Source: Oligella ureolytica DSM 18253 (lineage in GTDB: Bacteria; Pseudomonadota; Gammaproteobacteria; Burkholderiales; Burkholderiaceae_B). Taken from it: 44,770 bases of DNA. A model generated the notes under the pieces. That model was not told the origin of the DNA. It did not search any database and saw nothing but the letters and a program-made list of their open reading frames with translations. Position 1 is the stretch's first letter; the number at the start of each line of letters is the position of its first letter. The stretch lies in assembly GCF_000373745.1 (NCBI RefSeq), contig NZ_KB892293.1, forward strand, positions 1 to 44,770. The letters run 5' to 3'. The position numbers were made by a program, and so were the translations under genes. Of this stretch, positions 25,038 to 34,378 are shown one piece after another.

Positions 25038-25550
25038 ATGCAAAAAATAACCAATCTCTATTTCAAACTACTAAAGGTATCGATTGTCAGCTGTTTAGTT
25101 GTCATGGTCATAATGGTCTTTACTAACGTAGTCATGCGATACGTATTTAACTCAGGCTTAGCAATTTCTGAAGAATTATCCAGATGGGCATTTGTATGGT
25201 TGATTTTTCTTGGTGCCATCCTTGTTTTACATGAAAATGCACACCTCGGCGTTGATATTTTTCTTCAAAAAGTCTCTCGCCCTGTAAAAAAAGCATTATT
25301 AATCCTCTCTAAGCTCATCATGCTGGTTCTTACTGTTTTAATCCTGGATGGCAGCATTGAGCAAACCATGCTTAATCTTGACGCTTTAGCTCCTGCGAGT
25401 GGTATCTCTCAGAGTTGGTTGTTCGGTGTTGGCATCATCTTTGCTGTATCAACTTTTTTTGTACTTTTGTACCAACTCTATTGTCTGATTAAAACGCCAA
25501 GTGCCGATATTGACTCAGTGATGACAAAAGCAAGCTTAGGAGCTGAGTAA
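25038..25550 (+). CDS. TRAP transporter small membrane subunit (DctQ family)
   Basis: This 170-residue protein has four membrane helices (about 12-35, 48-68, 85-108 and 125-150) and the family features FTNVVMRYVFNSGLAISEELSRWAFVWLIFLGA and HLGVDIF. It joins the large DctM subunit, which starts directly after its stop (TAAATG). No strong ribosome site is visible, and the gene lies 114 bases after dctP, a gap holding the hairpin. Confidence 0.9.
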   Translation: MQKITNLYFKLLKVSIVSCLVVMVIMVFTNVVMRYVFNSGLAISEELSRWAFVWLIFLGAILVLHENAHLGVDIFLQKVSRPVKKALLILSKLIMLVLTVLILDGSIEQTMLNLDALAPASGISQSWLFGVGIIFAVSTFFVLLYQLYCLIKTPSADIDSVMTKASLGAE

Positions 25551-26831
25551 ATGACCATATTATTATTTGTTTCCGTCCTACTTCTAGGACTTGCTATTGG
25601 TCTACCGGTAGCTTATGCCTTGATACTGACTGCTGTCGCCTTAATGTTTCACTTAGACTTTTTCCAAACACAAGTCATTGCACAAAACCTTATTAATGGT
25701 GCTGACAGCTTTCCTCTCATGGCAGTGCCTTTCTTTATGCTTGCCGGCGCCATTATGAATGCTGGTGGTCTATCGCAGCGCATCGTTAATTTAGCAATAC
25801 TATTAGTAGGTCATATCAAAGGTGGACTTGGTTATGTCACTATCTTGGCCGCTTGTATTCTTGCCAGTCTCTCCGGCTCAGCGGCAGCAGATGCCGCTGC
25901 ATTATCTGCTCTCTTGGTGCCAATGATGATGAGGGCTGGGCATAGCAAATCCAAGTCAGGTGGCTTAGTCGCTACCTCAGGCATTATTGCATTAGTGATT
26001 CCCCCCTCAATTGGACTAGTATTAATCGGTGTTACTGGAGGAATTTCAATTACCGGCTTATTTATTGCCGGAATCATGCCTGGCATTTATCTTGGTCTGT
26101 CTTTATGTATCGCTTGGTATTTTGTCGCAAGAAAGGATAACTCAGAGCGTCTCCCTAAAGCAGAGTTTTCAGAAATTTTTAAAGCATTACGTGAAGGCAT
26201 TTGGGCTTTATTCTTGCCGGTAATCATCATTGTCGGTCTACGGTTTGGCGTTTTTACACCTACCGAAGCTGGCGTTATCGCTGCAGTTTATGCACTACTC
26301 ATCTCCGTCTTAGTATATCGAGAGTTAAAACTAGAAAATTTGTATTTGGTTTTTTTAGATTCCGCCAAAATGACCGCCATGGTTATGTTCTTAGTAGCTG
26401 CCGCTCTGGTTTCTGGTTGGATGATTACTATCGCTGGATTACCGGAACAAGTAACTGAGCTAATTGAACCGATCAAAGACAGCCCGACCCTATTGATGCT
26501 AGTTATCGTGGGTTTAATTATTGTGATCGGTACGGCGATGGATATGGTACCAATTATCTTAATCCTGCTTCCCGTATTATTACCAGCGGTTATCGCAGCC
26601 GGAATTGATCCAGTTTATTTTGGCATTATCTTTATGATTGCTTGTTCAATTGGTTTGGTTACTCCGCCAGTAGGCGCTGTGCTTAACGTCGTTGCGGGCG
26701 TTTCCAAAATTAAAATGATAGACATTATTGTGGGGGTTTGGCCTTTCCTATTAGCCCAAATCACCACTTTATTACTTTTAATATTATTTCCAGAGTTAAT
26801 TATGACGCCATTTCACTGGCTAACTAAATAG
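25551..26831 (+). CDS. TRAP transporter large membrane subunit (DctM family)
   Basis: This 426-residue permease of the ion transporter superfamily has about 12 helices. It shows GLPVAYALILTAVALMF, FPLMAVPFFMLAGAIMNAGGLSQRIV, GSAAADAAALSALLVPMM, GVITPPS-like VIPPSIGLVLIGVTGG and the C-terminal IGLVTPPVGAVLNVV. The length is usual for DctM. It follows dctQ with no gap, and AGGAG lies in the end of dctQ. Transport is expected to use a sodium or proton gradient. Confidence 0.93.
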   Translation: MTILLFVSVLLLGLAIGLPVAYALILTAVALMFHLDFFQTQVIAQNLINGADSFPLMAVPFFMLAGAIMNAGGLSQRIVNLAILLVGHIKGGLGYVTILAACILASLSGSAAADAAALSALLVPMMMRAGHSKSKSGGLVATSGIIALVIPPSIGLVLIGVTGGISITGLFIAGIMPGIYLGLSLCIAWYFVARKDNSERLPKAEFSEIFKALREGIWALFLPVIIIVGLRFGVFTPTEAGVIAAVYALLISVLVYRELKLENLYLVFLDSAKMTAMVMFLVAAALVSGWMITIAGLPEQVTELIEPIKDSPTLLMLVIVGLIIVIGTAMDMVPIILILLPVLLPAVIAAGIDPVYFGIIFMIACSIGLVTPPVGAVLNVVAGVSKIKMIDIIVGVWPFLLAQITTLLLLILFPELIMTPFHWLTK

Positions 26832-26863
26832 CTGTTACACCGTTTGTTATATAAAGCCAGAAC

Positions 26864-27175
26864 ATGTTTCTTCATATTGTGCTACTAAAATTCAACAACA
26901 AAGCAGATCAAGAATTCTTCCTAACAGTTGATGCATTTGTTAAGCAAATCCAAGCAACATGTCCTGGCGTTATCGTGTATAACTTCGGAGATAACAAATC
27001 CAATCGTTCTAATGGTTACACTCATGCAACCACTTCAGTCTTCACAACAAGTGCACAGCATGATGCTTATCAAAGCCATCCAACTCATCAAGAGATGAAA
27101 GCCTATATGGCAGAATACATTGAATCAATGGTGGTTTATGATGGTGAGATTCAAAAAGTAATTTGTGAAAGTTGA
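26864..27175 (+). CDS. Dabb (stress-responsive A/B barrel) domain protein
   Basis: This 103-residue ferredoxin-like barrel protein has the Dabb signature HIVLLKFN at the N-terminus, SVFTTSAQHDAYQSHPTHQEM in the middle and a C-terminal strand VVYDGEI. Such dimeric proteins occur as small enzymes or binding proteins in catabolic operons, often beside TRAP genes. It lies 32 bases after dctM and seems to be the last gene of the operon. Function unknown beyond the fold. Confidence 0.82.
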   Translation: MFLHIVLLKFNNKADQEFFLTVDAFVKQIQATCPGVIVYNFGDNKSNRSNGYTHATTSVFTTSAQHDAYQSHPTHQEMKAYMAEYIESMVVYDGEIQKVICES

Positions 27176-27237
27176 TAATTGCTGTGATGGGCCACATTCA
27201 CTATCCACAATCAACGTTCAAACACCCAACATCCCCA

Positions 27238-27984
27238 CTAAGTAATCCTCAACTCATACTTAAAATTTTCTGGTTGTCCCAAAGAAACTCGATACTCAAC
27301 CGGTTGGTTCTCAAGGTTATAGGCAATGCGCTCTATGTTAACCAGCAAGTCCCCTTGATGAGCATTTAAGTCCTCATCTTCTTGCTCTGAAGTAAAGGAC
27401 AAGGTTTCTTTAGCTGACAATATGAATTGTCCACAGTGCTGATAATAAAAAGGATAGAGTAAATTTCCAAATTCATGAGGGGCAAAGCGTAGAAGTGGAG
27501 CAAATTTGGACTCAGGGAGCCAAATTTGCTCGCTTAAAACGACGTTACTGCCGACTAACCGCAGACGACGTAACTGGATAAGCTCCATGTGGTCAGCCAG
27601 TTTCAAGTGATTATTAATCGTTTTAATAGGCGCAACTTTTTTGATGGACTTAACCACACCGGTGGGAATTGTCTGCTTGCCCTCCTGATCTCGATATCGA
27701 AAAAAGCGAAGTAAAGAATCCTTGAAGTCCGGCTGCCTAATAAACGTTCCTCGACCTTGCGCTTTATATAACAGTCCCTCTTGGACCAAACGCTCAATTG
27801 CTTTGCGTATGGTACCGATTGAAACCTGATACTCTTGAGCCAGCATCTGCTCGGTAGGAATCGCTTGAGCAGGGTCCCACCCCTGCTCTACTAAGCGGGT
27901 TTGTATATTGATACGAATACGCTCATAGAGCGGCAAGTTGAGTTGCTCTAGCGCAGCAGCAGAAACTGAGGAATAAAACGCCAT
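27238..27984 (-). CDS. GntR-family regulator with UTRA domain
   Basis: This 248-residue HutC-type repressor has a winged helix in residues about 17-85 (LPLYERIRINIQTRLVEQGWDPAQAIPTEQML, VSIGTIRKAIERLVQEGLL, QGRGTFI) and a UTRA domain ending VEYRVSLGQPENFKYELRI. It lies 17 bases downstream of the LigI-like hydrolase in the same direction, as the last gene of the MatC-hydrolase-regulator unit, and is the likely autoregulated repressor of it. It is only distantly similar to the UTRA regulator at 3213. Confidence 0.88.
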   Translation of the reverse strand: MAFYSSVSAAALEQLNLPLYERIRINIQTRLVEQGWDPAQAIPTEQMLAQEYQVSIGTIRKAIERLVQEGLLYKAQGRGTFIRQPDFKDSLLRFFRYRDQEGKQTIPTGVVKSIKKVAPIKTINNHLKLADHMELIQLRRLRLVGSNVVLSEQIWLPESKFAPLLRFAPHEFGNLLYPFYYQHCGQFILSAKETLSFTSEQEDEDLNAHQGDLLVNIERIAYNLENQPVEYRVSLGQPENFKYELRIT

Positions 27985-28001
27985 AGGGTGTACATAATAA
28001 G

Positions 28002-28811
28002 TTAGGCTTCTAGTCTAAATAAAGACAGAGCATTTTGGCTCAAAATCTTTTGTTTTAAGATAGGATCCTGAACCATCGATTGCAAAAATTCGACGTTTGA
28101 ATTATAGCTCACCTGCTCCTCATGCTGTGTATGCGGCCAGTCACTACCCCAAACCAGACGATCTTCCATACCATGCGCTAGTAATAGTTTAAACGCTTTT
28201 TCTGCATTTTCCATGGCTGCTTTTCCTGAGCCTAAGCGGTAAAAAGCTGAAACCTTGACCCAATATCGGCTCGGATCCAAGTGCTTTAATACCGTCTGAT
28301 AGTCTGGATCCTCGACGCTTTTTTCTGGGTCTACGCGAGCAAAATGATCCAGCACAATAGGTCCTGAAAAATCTTGTAGCGCTGGCATCATGACAACTAA
28401 ATACGATGGTGGGCAATGTAGTTCAAGCTGCCAATCAAGTTGAGTGAGATGGTTTAAAAACAACTGCCATTCAGCTTGTCTTAAATCAGGAATATCTTTG
28501 CCAAATAGATTTAAGCGAACCCCTACAATCCCTTGTTCTTTTAGAGATTGCAGAGCAGCTAATTCACTGTCAACCGGCACAACGGCTATGCCCTTTAAGC
28601 GATCTGGGTAGGCCGCAATCGCTGCCAACATTTGGCTATTGTCATACCCTAAAAAACTCGGTTGAATCAGCACCCCGTAATCAAAACCATATTGATCTAA
28701 ATGCTGTACATAACTTTCTACTGATGCGCTTTGAGCAGGACGATAACGCGCCCCCTCAACGACCGGAACATCGGCATTAAAAATATGAGCATGAGTATCG
28801 ACTTGTTTCAT
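28002..28811 (-). CDS. Amidohydrolase-2 family, 2-pyrone-4,6-dicarboxylate lactonase-like
   Basis: This 269-residue TIM-barrel hydrolase is of the LigI/COG3618 type. Visible are VDTHAHIF (D5, H7, H9), VRLNLFGKDIPDLR, PIVLDHFARVDPEKS and LVWGSDWPHTQHEE, the conserved histidine and aspartate catalytic positions. LigI opens 2-pyrone-4,6-dicarboxylate; relatives open other lactones of organic acids. Its ATG directly follows the permease stop (TAAATG), so permease and hydrolase are translated together. It most likely acts on a lactone or ester-like carboxylate brought in by the MatC-like carrier; the actual substrate is unknown. Confidence 0.85.
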   Translation of the reverse strand: MKQVDTHAHIFNADVPVVEGARYRPAQSASVESYVQHLDQYGFDYGVLIQPSFLGYDNSQMLAAIAAYPDRLKGIAVVPVDSELAALQSLKEQGIVGVRLNLFGKDIPDLRQAEWQLFLNHLTQLDWQLELHCPPSYLVVMMPALQDFSGPIVLDHFARVDPEKSVEDPDYQTVLKHLDPSRYWVKVSAFYRLGSGKAAMENAEKAFKLLLAHGMEDRLVWGSDWPHTQHEEQVSYNSNVEFLQSMVQDPILKQKILSQNALSLFRLEA

Positions 28812-30101
28812 TTACAGTACTCCTTGAACAATAACTGCCGCAAGCAACGCAGCGATAAAACCGAGAGGTACAGCACGGAAAAGTAGATCGTTAAATAATT
28901 GAGATTGATTCACACCTTGAGGTGTAGAGCCTAAAATCAAGCTGCCCCCTGAGGAAAAAGGAGAAATCGCTGAGGCCTGCGCGCCCACCACAATACATAC
29001 AAACAAAACGGTTGGATTGTAGCCCGTGGCAACTGCAATCGCAGGCACAATTGGGAATAAAGCGGGTGTCACTACGCCTAAGGTACTGGCAAATAAAGAC
29101 ATAAACGCGCCGATCACACACATCGCGACAGGAATAACCCAGAACGGAATAGTAGTAGAAACCCAGTCAGACAGTTCATTGATCACACCGGCTTGAATAG
29201 CCACCTCAATCAGCATACCGACGCCACAGATCATGATGAGCGTGCCCCAAGGTACCATTGCAACCACTTTTTTCTCATCGGCCAATTTTAATAATAAGCT
29301 AATCACTGCGAAAATAATCGCCATAAAGCCGATATCCACCTTCGAATTTAAGAAAGCAATTAAGTGATTATGCGGCATGATAAGGTTCAAAATAGGGATA
29401 ATCAGCACCACTACCATCAGCGTGATAATCAATATCAATGACTGCTTTTGTTTAGGGTCAAACGGAGCAGGTTTTTCAGCCGTAATATTGATATTTAGCT
29501 TTTTATGATTAAACAACAGATAACTGCCTATCACCACAATAGGAACAATTAAGGTAGTTACAAAAATAACCGTAGAATTTGTAAAGGCCTGTGCAGATTC
29601 GACCCCAACCCCTTCCATAATACCGCGGAAAATAACACCGCTCTGAGAGGTCATAAAGTTAGCCCCCGCCAGCGCACCATAGTTAACAGCCATACCACCA
29701 ATGATCTTACTCATCCCCGTTTTCTGACAAAGCAATAACGTCATGGGTGCCATAAAAGCTAACACGGTATAAAAACCGGCGCCTAATGCAGCAATCACGG
29801 TCGCTGAAGCAAAAATAGCCAGAGGTAAGAAAATAGGAAAATTTCTGCATGCATACAGTAAATGACTGGCTAATTTCTCCAGCGCGCCATTGACCATGGC
29901 AACGTTATAAAACAAGGTCACCGCAAAAATAATAAAAAATATTTTAATAGGCCAGAAATTCACCACTTGCGAAGCGGTTAAATCCAGTCCGAAGCTACCT
30001 ATTAAATAGGCAAATACAATAGCAAACAATCCGATATTGATTTTGGTCTTATAGCCAATCGCTATCGCTAATAGGATAGCAATCATAATAATTAAGGTCA
30101 T
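28812..30101 (-). CDS. MatC-N/ion-transporter superfamily dicarboxylate permease
   Basis: This 429-residue polytopic membrane protein has about 11-12 helices. The N-terminal GYKTKINIGLFAIVFAYLIG resembles the MatC N-terminal domain of malonate/dicarboxylate carriers in the SLC13/ArsB-like superfamily. Later segments are VNYGALAGANFMTSQSGVIF and SAISPFSSGGSLILG, with the small-residue loops of the superfamily. AAGGAG precedes the ATG at 30101; the upstream in-frame start (30125) is not supported. It heads the unit with a LigI-like hydrolase and UTRA-GntR regulator. Confidence 0.83.
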   Translation of the reverse strand: MTLIIMIAILLAIAIGYKTKINIGLFAIVFAYLIGSFGLDLTASQVVNFWPIKIFFIIFAVTLFYNVAMVNGALEKLASHLLYACRNFPIFLPLAIFASATVIAALGAGFYTVLAFMAPMTLLLCQKTGMSKIIGGMAVNYGALAGANFMTSQSGVIFRGIMEGVGVESAQAFTNSTVIFVTTLIVPIVVIGSYLLFNHKKLNINITAEKPAPFDPKQKQSLILIITLMVVVLIIPILNLIMPHNHLIAFLNSKVDIGFMAIIFAVISLLLKLADEKKVVAMVPWGTLIMICGVGMLIEVAIQAGVINELSDWVSTTIPFWVIPVAMCVIGAFMSLFASTLGVVTPALFPIVPAIAVATGYNPTVLFVCIVVGAQASAISPFSSGGSLILGSTPQGVNQSQLFNDLLFRAVPLGFIAALLAAVIVQGVL

Positions 30102-30567
30102 AATAACTCCTTTTAGAACAAACACATCTTATCATCTAATCATCTATATGTTTATATCTATTTAAAAGGGTAAATACCTATTGTTTTGAGTTTTTTAATT
30201 AAAATCAAATATCGTATTATCAGTTAGATAACCAACACAAAACCCAACACATCCATCCAAGCCCGCTATCATCCCGCAAGTAGATTGACTGCTCATACGC
30301 TAAGTGAATTTTTAATCAAGGATTAAAAGAAAAATACGGTCGCACCCACCCGACCTCAGCAATCATGCTTTGTGGACTATGAACCACACTAATCACCTCC
30401 CATACTTTTGCGGAGCCCCGGCAACGATGGTTCTGTGGATTTATTATGATGAATTAATTGAATTTGGGAATAAAATAAAATTGATACTGCAATTTACTAA
30501 GCCGTTATACAATACATAGCTTTAAAATAAGAAATCTGATTAAACCTTTATTATTGGGACTTCTAAT
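30102..30567. other. Divergent intergenic region, permease and Wzz
   Basis: This gap of about 466 bases is AT-rich near the permease with tandem ATCATCT repeats (about 30132-30147). A GC-richer patch at 30340-30435 has short dyads (TGTGG...CCACA near 30370) but no recognised RNA. No ORF is supported. Confidence 0.5.
30481..30511 (+). promoter_or_regulatory. Candidate sigma-70 promoter for wzz-like gene
   Basis: TTGATA (30481-30486) and TATACA (30506-30511), 19-base spacing, about 57 bases before the ATG. The spacing is a little long, so this is tentative. Confidence 0.35.
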
Positions 30568-31686
30568 ATGGTTCGGCATGATAGTACATCTCAAGCAGCG
30601 ACACAGCACACACCACATTCAAGCGATGAAATTGATCTGTTAGATTTATTGCACACGCTATGGAAAGGCAAGCTATTGATCATACTCATCGCTGCCATCG
30701 GCTTCTTAGGTGCTTATGGTTTATCGCTATTGATGAAAGAGGAATGGCGCTCAACCGCTAGAGTTGTCGCACCACGCTTATCTAATACCACCGAGCTCAT
30801 TGAAATGAGTCGCTCAGTGCAGCGTATTACTGATAATAGTTCGGATGTCGATGTAAGTGCACTAATGAATCGAGCATTTAGAACTTTTCTCTATACTGCC
30901 GCGGATAGCGATGAGAAATATGACTACCTAAGAAAGACAAGTCTTTTCCAAGAGCTGATGGAAAACGAAGACACAAATGCTGGAGTGATACTCGATAATC
31001 TAAGTCAAAATCTTTCGGTAAGGCTCCCTGATGATAAAGAGCAAACACTAACCACAGACTATACCCTTTCTTTTGTTGCTGACTCCGCTGAAAGAGCACA
31101 ACATATTTTAAGCGGCTATATTAGTAATATTAACCGCGTAGCAACTGAAATTTCTCAACAAGAATTTACTAATAGCTTAGAAGCTCAAATTAAAATACGT
31201 CAGCAAAAAATCGCCGACATTGAGCGTGATTTAAATAATCAGCGTCAAGTTGCTGTCAAGAGATACAGTGAGGCGCTTCTCACCGCTCAAAAAGCGGGTA
31301 TTAAGAGTGCCTCAGGTGCCCTACTAGGTCGTAGTGACTCTAGTAACAATGTCGTTTTCGAAATTAACTCGAATGCGGAACAACTGTACTTGCAGGGGGA
31401 GGAGGTTTTAGAAGCCCTTGTTGATGTGACTCAAAATACACCTATCATTTATCCAGCATCTTATTATCGTCTTCAATATGAAATTGAAGCGCTAGAGCCA
31501 CTCTTAAACGAACAGCCTACCTTTGAATCTTTTAACTACTTGCTGCGACCTACTTTACCGCCTAAGCGCTTATCACCTAAACGTGCACAAATAGCGGTCA
31601 TCGGTGGTTTGGTTGGCGGAATAATAGCCTGTCTTATTGTTCTGATTCTTGCGGCGTTTAGAAATAGGCAAACAACACTATCATAG
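30568..31686 (+). CDS. Wzz-type polysaccharide chain-length determinant
   Basis: This 372-residue inner-membrane co-polymerase has an N-terminal helix (about 34-55, after EIDLLDLLHTLWKGK), a large periplasmic domain with coiled-coil stretches (about 200-240), and a C-terminal helix (about 340-362). The helix is preceded by the proline-rich motif PTLPPKRLSPKRAQ, a hallmark of the family. It has no cytoplasmic kinase domain, so it is Wzz rather than Wzc. It controls O-antigen or related glycan length with Wzy. No polymerase or glycosyltransferase genes adjoin it, so it appears to be detached from its cluster. Confidence 0.88.
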   Translation: MVRHDSTSQAATQHTPHSSDEIDLLDLLHTLWKGKLLIILIAAIGFLGAYGLSLLMKEEWRSTARVVAPRLSNTTELIEMSRSVQRITDNSSDVDVSALMNRAFRTFLYTAADSDEKYDYLRKTSLFQELMENEDTNAGVILDNLSQNLSVRLPDDKEQTLTTDYTLSFVADSAERAQHILSGYISNINRVATEISQQEFTNSLEAQIKIRQQKIADIERDLNNQRQVAVKRYSEALLTAQKAGIKSASGALLGRSDSSNNVVFEINSNAEQLYLQGEEVLEALVDVTQNTPIIYPASYYRLQYEIEALEPLLNEQPTFESFNYLLRPTLPPKRLSPKRAQIAVIGGLVGGIIACLIVLILAAFRNRQTTLS

Positions 31687-31729
31687 AATAAAAACTAATA
31701 CCGCTACGTTCAACGCGATGATATAAATA

Positions 31730-31760
31730 CAATAACCCCGGGCGCTGCTCGGGGTTATTG
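31730..31760. terminator. Stem-loop after wzz-like gene
   Basis: A perfect 11-base stem (CAATAACCCCG and its complement) has a 9-base loop 43 bases past the stop. The T-run is poor on both strands, so termination is likely but not certain. Confidence 0.6.
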
Positions 31761-31923
31761 CATTCGTTTGTTGGCCGAGCCCCCTTGGCTCGCTACAATT
31801 TGCTTTAATTTTAAGCAATGACGGTGTAAAATCCATCACACAGGCACACTGAGCGACTTGGCTTCCCAACTCTAACTCTGCTACACTCCATGCATTGTTC
31901 AATTTTTAATAAGGCCAAAAACA

Positions 31924-33942
31924 ATGAAGGCTTATCAGAAAGCAACAATTAACCCACCCGTATTTTTCCCGGCAGCCGCGCTTATCTTACTTCTAGTAGC
32001 TCTGGCTGCGTTCGCTCCCGACTTTTCACAACAACTGTTTGGCAGTATCCAAGACTGGATTCTTGGGCATGTTAGTTGGTTCTATATCCTAACGGTAGCC
32101 ATTATTTTAATTAGTATTGTCTATTTAGCCCTTAGTAAATATGGTGATATTAAGCTGGGACCCGATCATTCCATACCTGATTTTAAAGACTACACTTGGT
32201 TCGCCATGCTGTTTTCAACAGGGATGGGCATTGGTCTTATGTTCTTTGGCGTGGCAGAGCCTGTCATGCACTACCTCAGCCCGCCAATCGGTGCAGGTGG
32301 TACAGTTCAAGCAGCACAAGATGCCATGAGCATCACCTTCTTCCATTGGGGTCTACATGCTTGGGCGATTTACGCCATTGTGGGTTTAATACTGGCCTTC
32401 TTCTGCTATCGACACGGTCTTCCACTGAGACTAAGTTCAGCACTTTACCCCATGATTGGTGAGCGTATTCACGGGCCTATTGGTCAATCTGTCGATACCT
32501 TTGCTGTGATTGGAACCGTTTTTGGAGTCGCCACATCACTCGGTTTTGGAGTAGCACAAATCAATAGCGGACTAAATTATTTAGTTGATTTATCGGTTAG
32601 CACCAACGTACAAATCGTACTGATTATTATTGCTTGCGGTCTAGCTACCATTTCGGTCTCCAGTGGTCTCGACAGAGGGATTAAAATACTGTCAGAGTTC
32701 AATCTAGGTCTCGGCGTCTTGCTCCTTTTATTTGTGCTGGTCTTAGGCCCAACTGTATTTATTTTCCAGGCCTTTATTCAAAACACGGGCAATTATTTAT
32801 CCAACATCATCACCGCCACCTTCAATCTCTACGCCTATCAGCCCAATGACTGGATTGGTGGATGGACTTTATTCTACTGGGGTTGGTGGATTTCTTGGTC
32901 ACCTTTTGTGGGCTTATTTATCGCACGTATTTCACGTGGCCGCACGATTCGTCAGTTTGTCTCCGGTGTATTATTAGTGCCGGCAGGCTTTACCCTACTT
33001 TGGATGACCGTATTTGGTGATACCGCCATCTATTATATTTTAGTGGATGGTCTATCTGAGTTTGGGGTAGTTGTGCAAAATGACGTCAGCCAAGCGCTGT
33101 TTGTTTTCTTAGAGAAAATGCCCATTAGCACGATCACTTCTATTTTGGCCATATTCATGATCGTTATTTTCTTTGTGACATCCGCTGACTCCGGTGCCTT
33201 GGTGCTGGACATCTTATCCTCCAAAGAAAATATGCCCTCTCCTGTCTGGCAGCGTATCTTTTGGTCCACGCTAACAGGTGTCGTTGCGATCGCTTTATTG
33301 CTGGCCGATGGTTTACAAGCTTTACAAACGGCGACCATCGCTAGTGCTTTGCCCTTCTCTATTATCTTGCTAATTGCGATTTATGGTCTGTTCAAAGCAT
33401 TGAAAAATGAAGCGACCAAACGTCGTATTCGCTTCCAAACAATCGCTCGCTCTCAGCCTTTAGCCCAAGAACAGGACTGGCAAAAGCGTTTGCACAATTT
33501 AGTCGTTTTACCACAGCAGGATCAAGTCGTACGCTACATTAATCGTATCGTCTCCCCTGCCATGCTGGCAGTGGCTGAAGAATTAAAAAGCTTAGGTTTT
33601 GATACGGAAGTCAACAAAGAAACGTCGGCTGAAGATGGCAACTCGGGCGGTTGGGTCTTAAACGTTGCCCATCACGGTGAGTATCAGGACTTTAGCTATG
33701 GTGTACGTCCCATTGCGGAAAACCGCCCAACCCTTACCTCAGACGATATTAAACGACCTGATAACGAAATATATTACCGTGCCGAGGTCTACTTAATCGA
33801 AGGCGGACAAGACTATGACATCATGGGTTGGACAAAAGAAGGCGTCATCGCTGATATCCTCGACCAGTACGAACGCCATCGCCACTTCCTACATATGGCG
33901 TATGACAATGAGACGGTTCCTGATGTCAATGCTAAGGAATAG
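31924..33942 (+). CDS. BCCT-family betaine/choline transporter, BetT-like
   Basis: This 672-residue carrier has 12 helices within about the first 510 residues and a long cytoplasmic C-terminal tail (about 515-672), as in BetT choline transporters where the tail senses osmolarity. The BCCT signature lies in FYWGWWISWSPFVGLFIARISRGRTIRQF, and GMGIGLMFFGVAEPVMHY and ITFFHWGLHAWAIY are also typical. It imports choline or a betaine with protons or sodium for osmoprotection. AAGG precedes the start. No bet oxidation genes are adjacent. Confidence 0.92.
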   Translation: MKAYQKATINPPVFFPAAALILLLVALAAFAPDFSQQLFGSIQDWILGHVSWFYILTVAIILISIVYLALSKYGDIKLGPDHSIPDFKDYTWFAMLFSTGMGIGLMFFGVAEPVMHYLSPPIGAGGTVQAAQDAMSITFFHWGLHAWAIYAIVGLILAFFCYRHGLPLRLSSALYPMIGERIHGPIGQSVDTFAVIGTVFGVATSLGFGVAQINSGLNYLVDLSVSTNVQIVLIIIACGLATISVSSGLDRGIKILSEFNLGLGVLLLLFVLVLGPTVFIFQAFIQNTGNYLSNIITATFNLYAYQPNDWIGGWTLFYWGWWISWSPFVGLFIARISRGRTIRQFVSGVLLVPAGFTLLWMTVFGDTAIYYILVDGLSEFGVVVQNDVSQALFVFLEKMPISTITSILAIFMIVIFFVTSADSGALVLDILSSKENMPSPVWQRIFWSTLTGVVAIALLLADGLQALQTATIASALPFSIILLIAIYGLFKALKNEATKRRIRFQTIARSQPLAQEQDWQKRLHNLVVLPQQDQVVRYINRIVSPAMLAVAEELKSLGFDTEVNKETSAEDGNSGGWVLNVAHHGEYQDFSYGVRPIAENRPTLTSDDIKRPDNEIYYRAEVYLIEGGQDYDIMGWTKEGVIADILDQYERHRHFLHMAYDNETVPDVNAKE

Positions 33943-33985
33943 CACGATTTTCTGAAAACCATTGAGGGTATAGGCATAAAAAAAC

Positions 33986-34013
33986 GGTGGTAATAACACA
34001 TTTTATTACCACC
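33986..34013 (-). terminator. Terminator of dodecin gene
   Basis: A perfect 11-base stem (GGTGGTAATAA and complement) has a 6-base loop; on the minus strand it is followed by GTTTTTTTATG. It lies between convergent BCCT and dodecin genes and could also serve the BCCT gene weakly. Confidence 0.8.
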
Positions 34014-34079
34014 ACCTATAAAGCCTATCAGACTCTATTCTTTGATCACACTAGCTGACAGCGCGACCACATCACCTGA

Positions 34080-34283
34080 CTACTCCAAGGTAAATCCTAA
34101 TTTTACCGTGACTTGCCAATAAGCCACCTTACCATCACTGACATGACCGCGCGTTTCAATCACCTCAAACCACTGAATATTGCGGATCGTCTCGCTTGCC
34201 TTGGCAATCGCCGAGTTAACCGCATCCTCCATCGTGGTGGTGGATGAACCGACAATTTCTATTTGCTTATAGGTATGACTCAT
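34080..34283 (-). CDS. Dodecin flavin-binding protein
   Basis: This 67-residue protein is of usual dodecin size, a dodecameric shell that stores flavins. It shows [11 protein letters not shown], the helix [16 protein letters not shown], the flavin-stacking tryptophan in [11 protein letters not shown] and the strand [13 protein letters not shown]. The ATG at 34283 follows AAAAGGAGGTG, an excellent ribosome site, so the longer in-frame start at 34307 is rejected. Monocistronic, with its own terminator. Confidence 0.93.
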   Translation of the reverse strand: MSHTYKQIEIVGSSTTTMEDAVNSAIAKASETIRNIQWFEVIETRGHVSDGKVAYWQVTVKLGFTLE

Positions 34284-34378
34284 AACAAGCACCTCCTTTT
34301 TGAACAATGAACTTTCATCTTAAGCTTTTTGCATAGGCTAAACAAGTATCGCTATACCACAGCGCAACCAATTAAAAG

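Noticed and set aside
30340-30435. GC-richer patch with short dyads before wzz, possible small RNA
   Set aside because: No promoter-terminator pair and no match to a known RNA; too weak to call.
31681-31902. Minus-strand ORF of 73 codons between wzz and the BCCT gene
   Set aside because: It spans the terminator stem-loop and has no ribosome site or family similarity.
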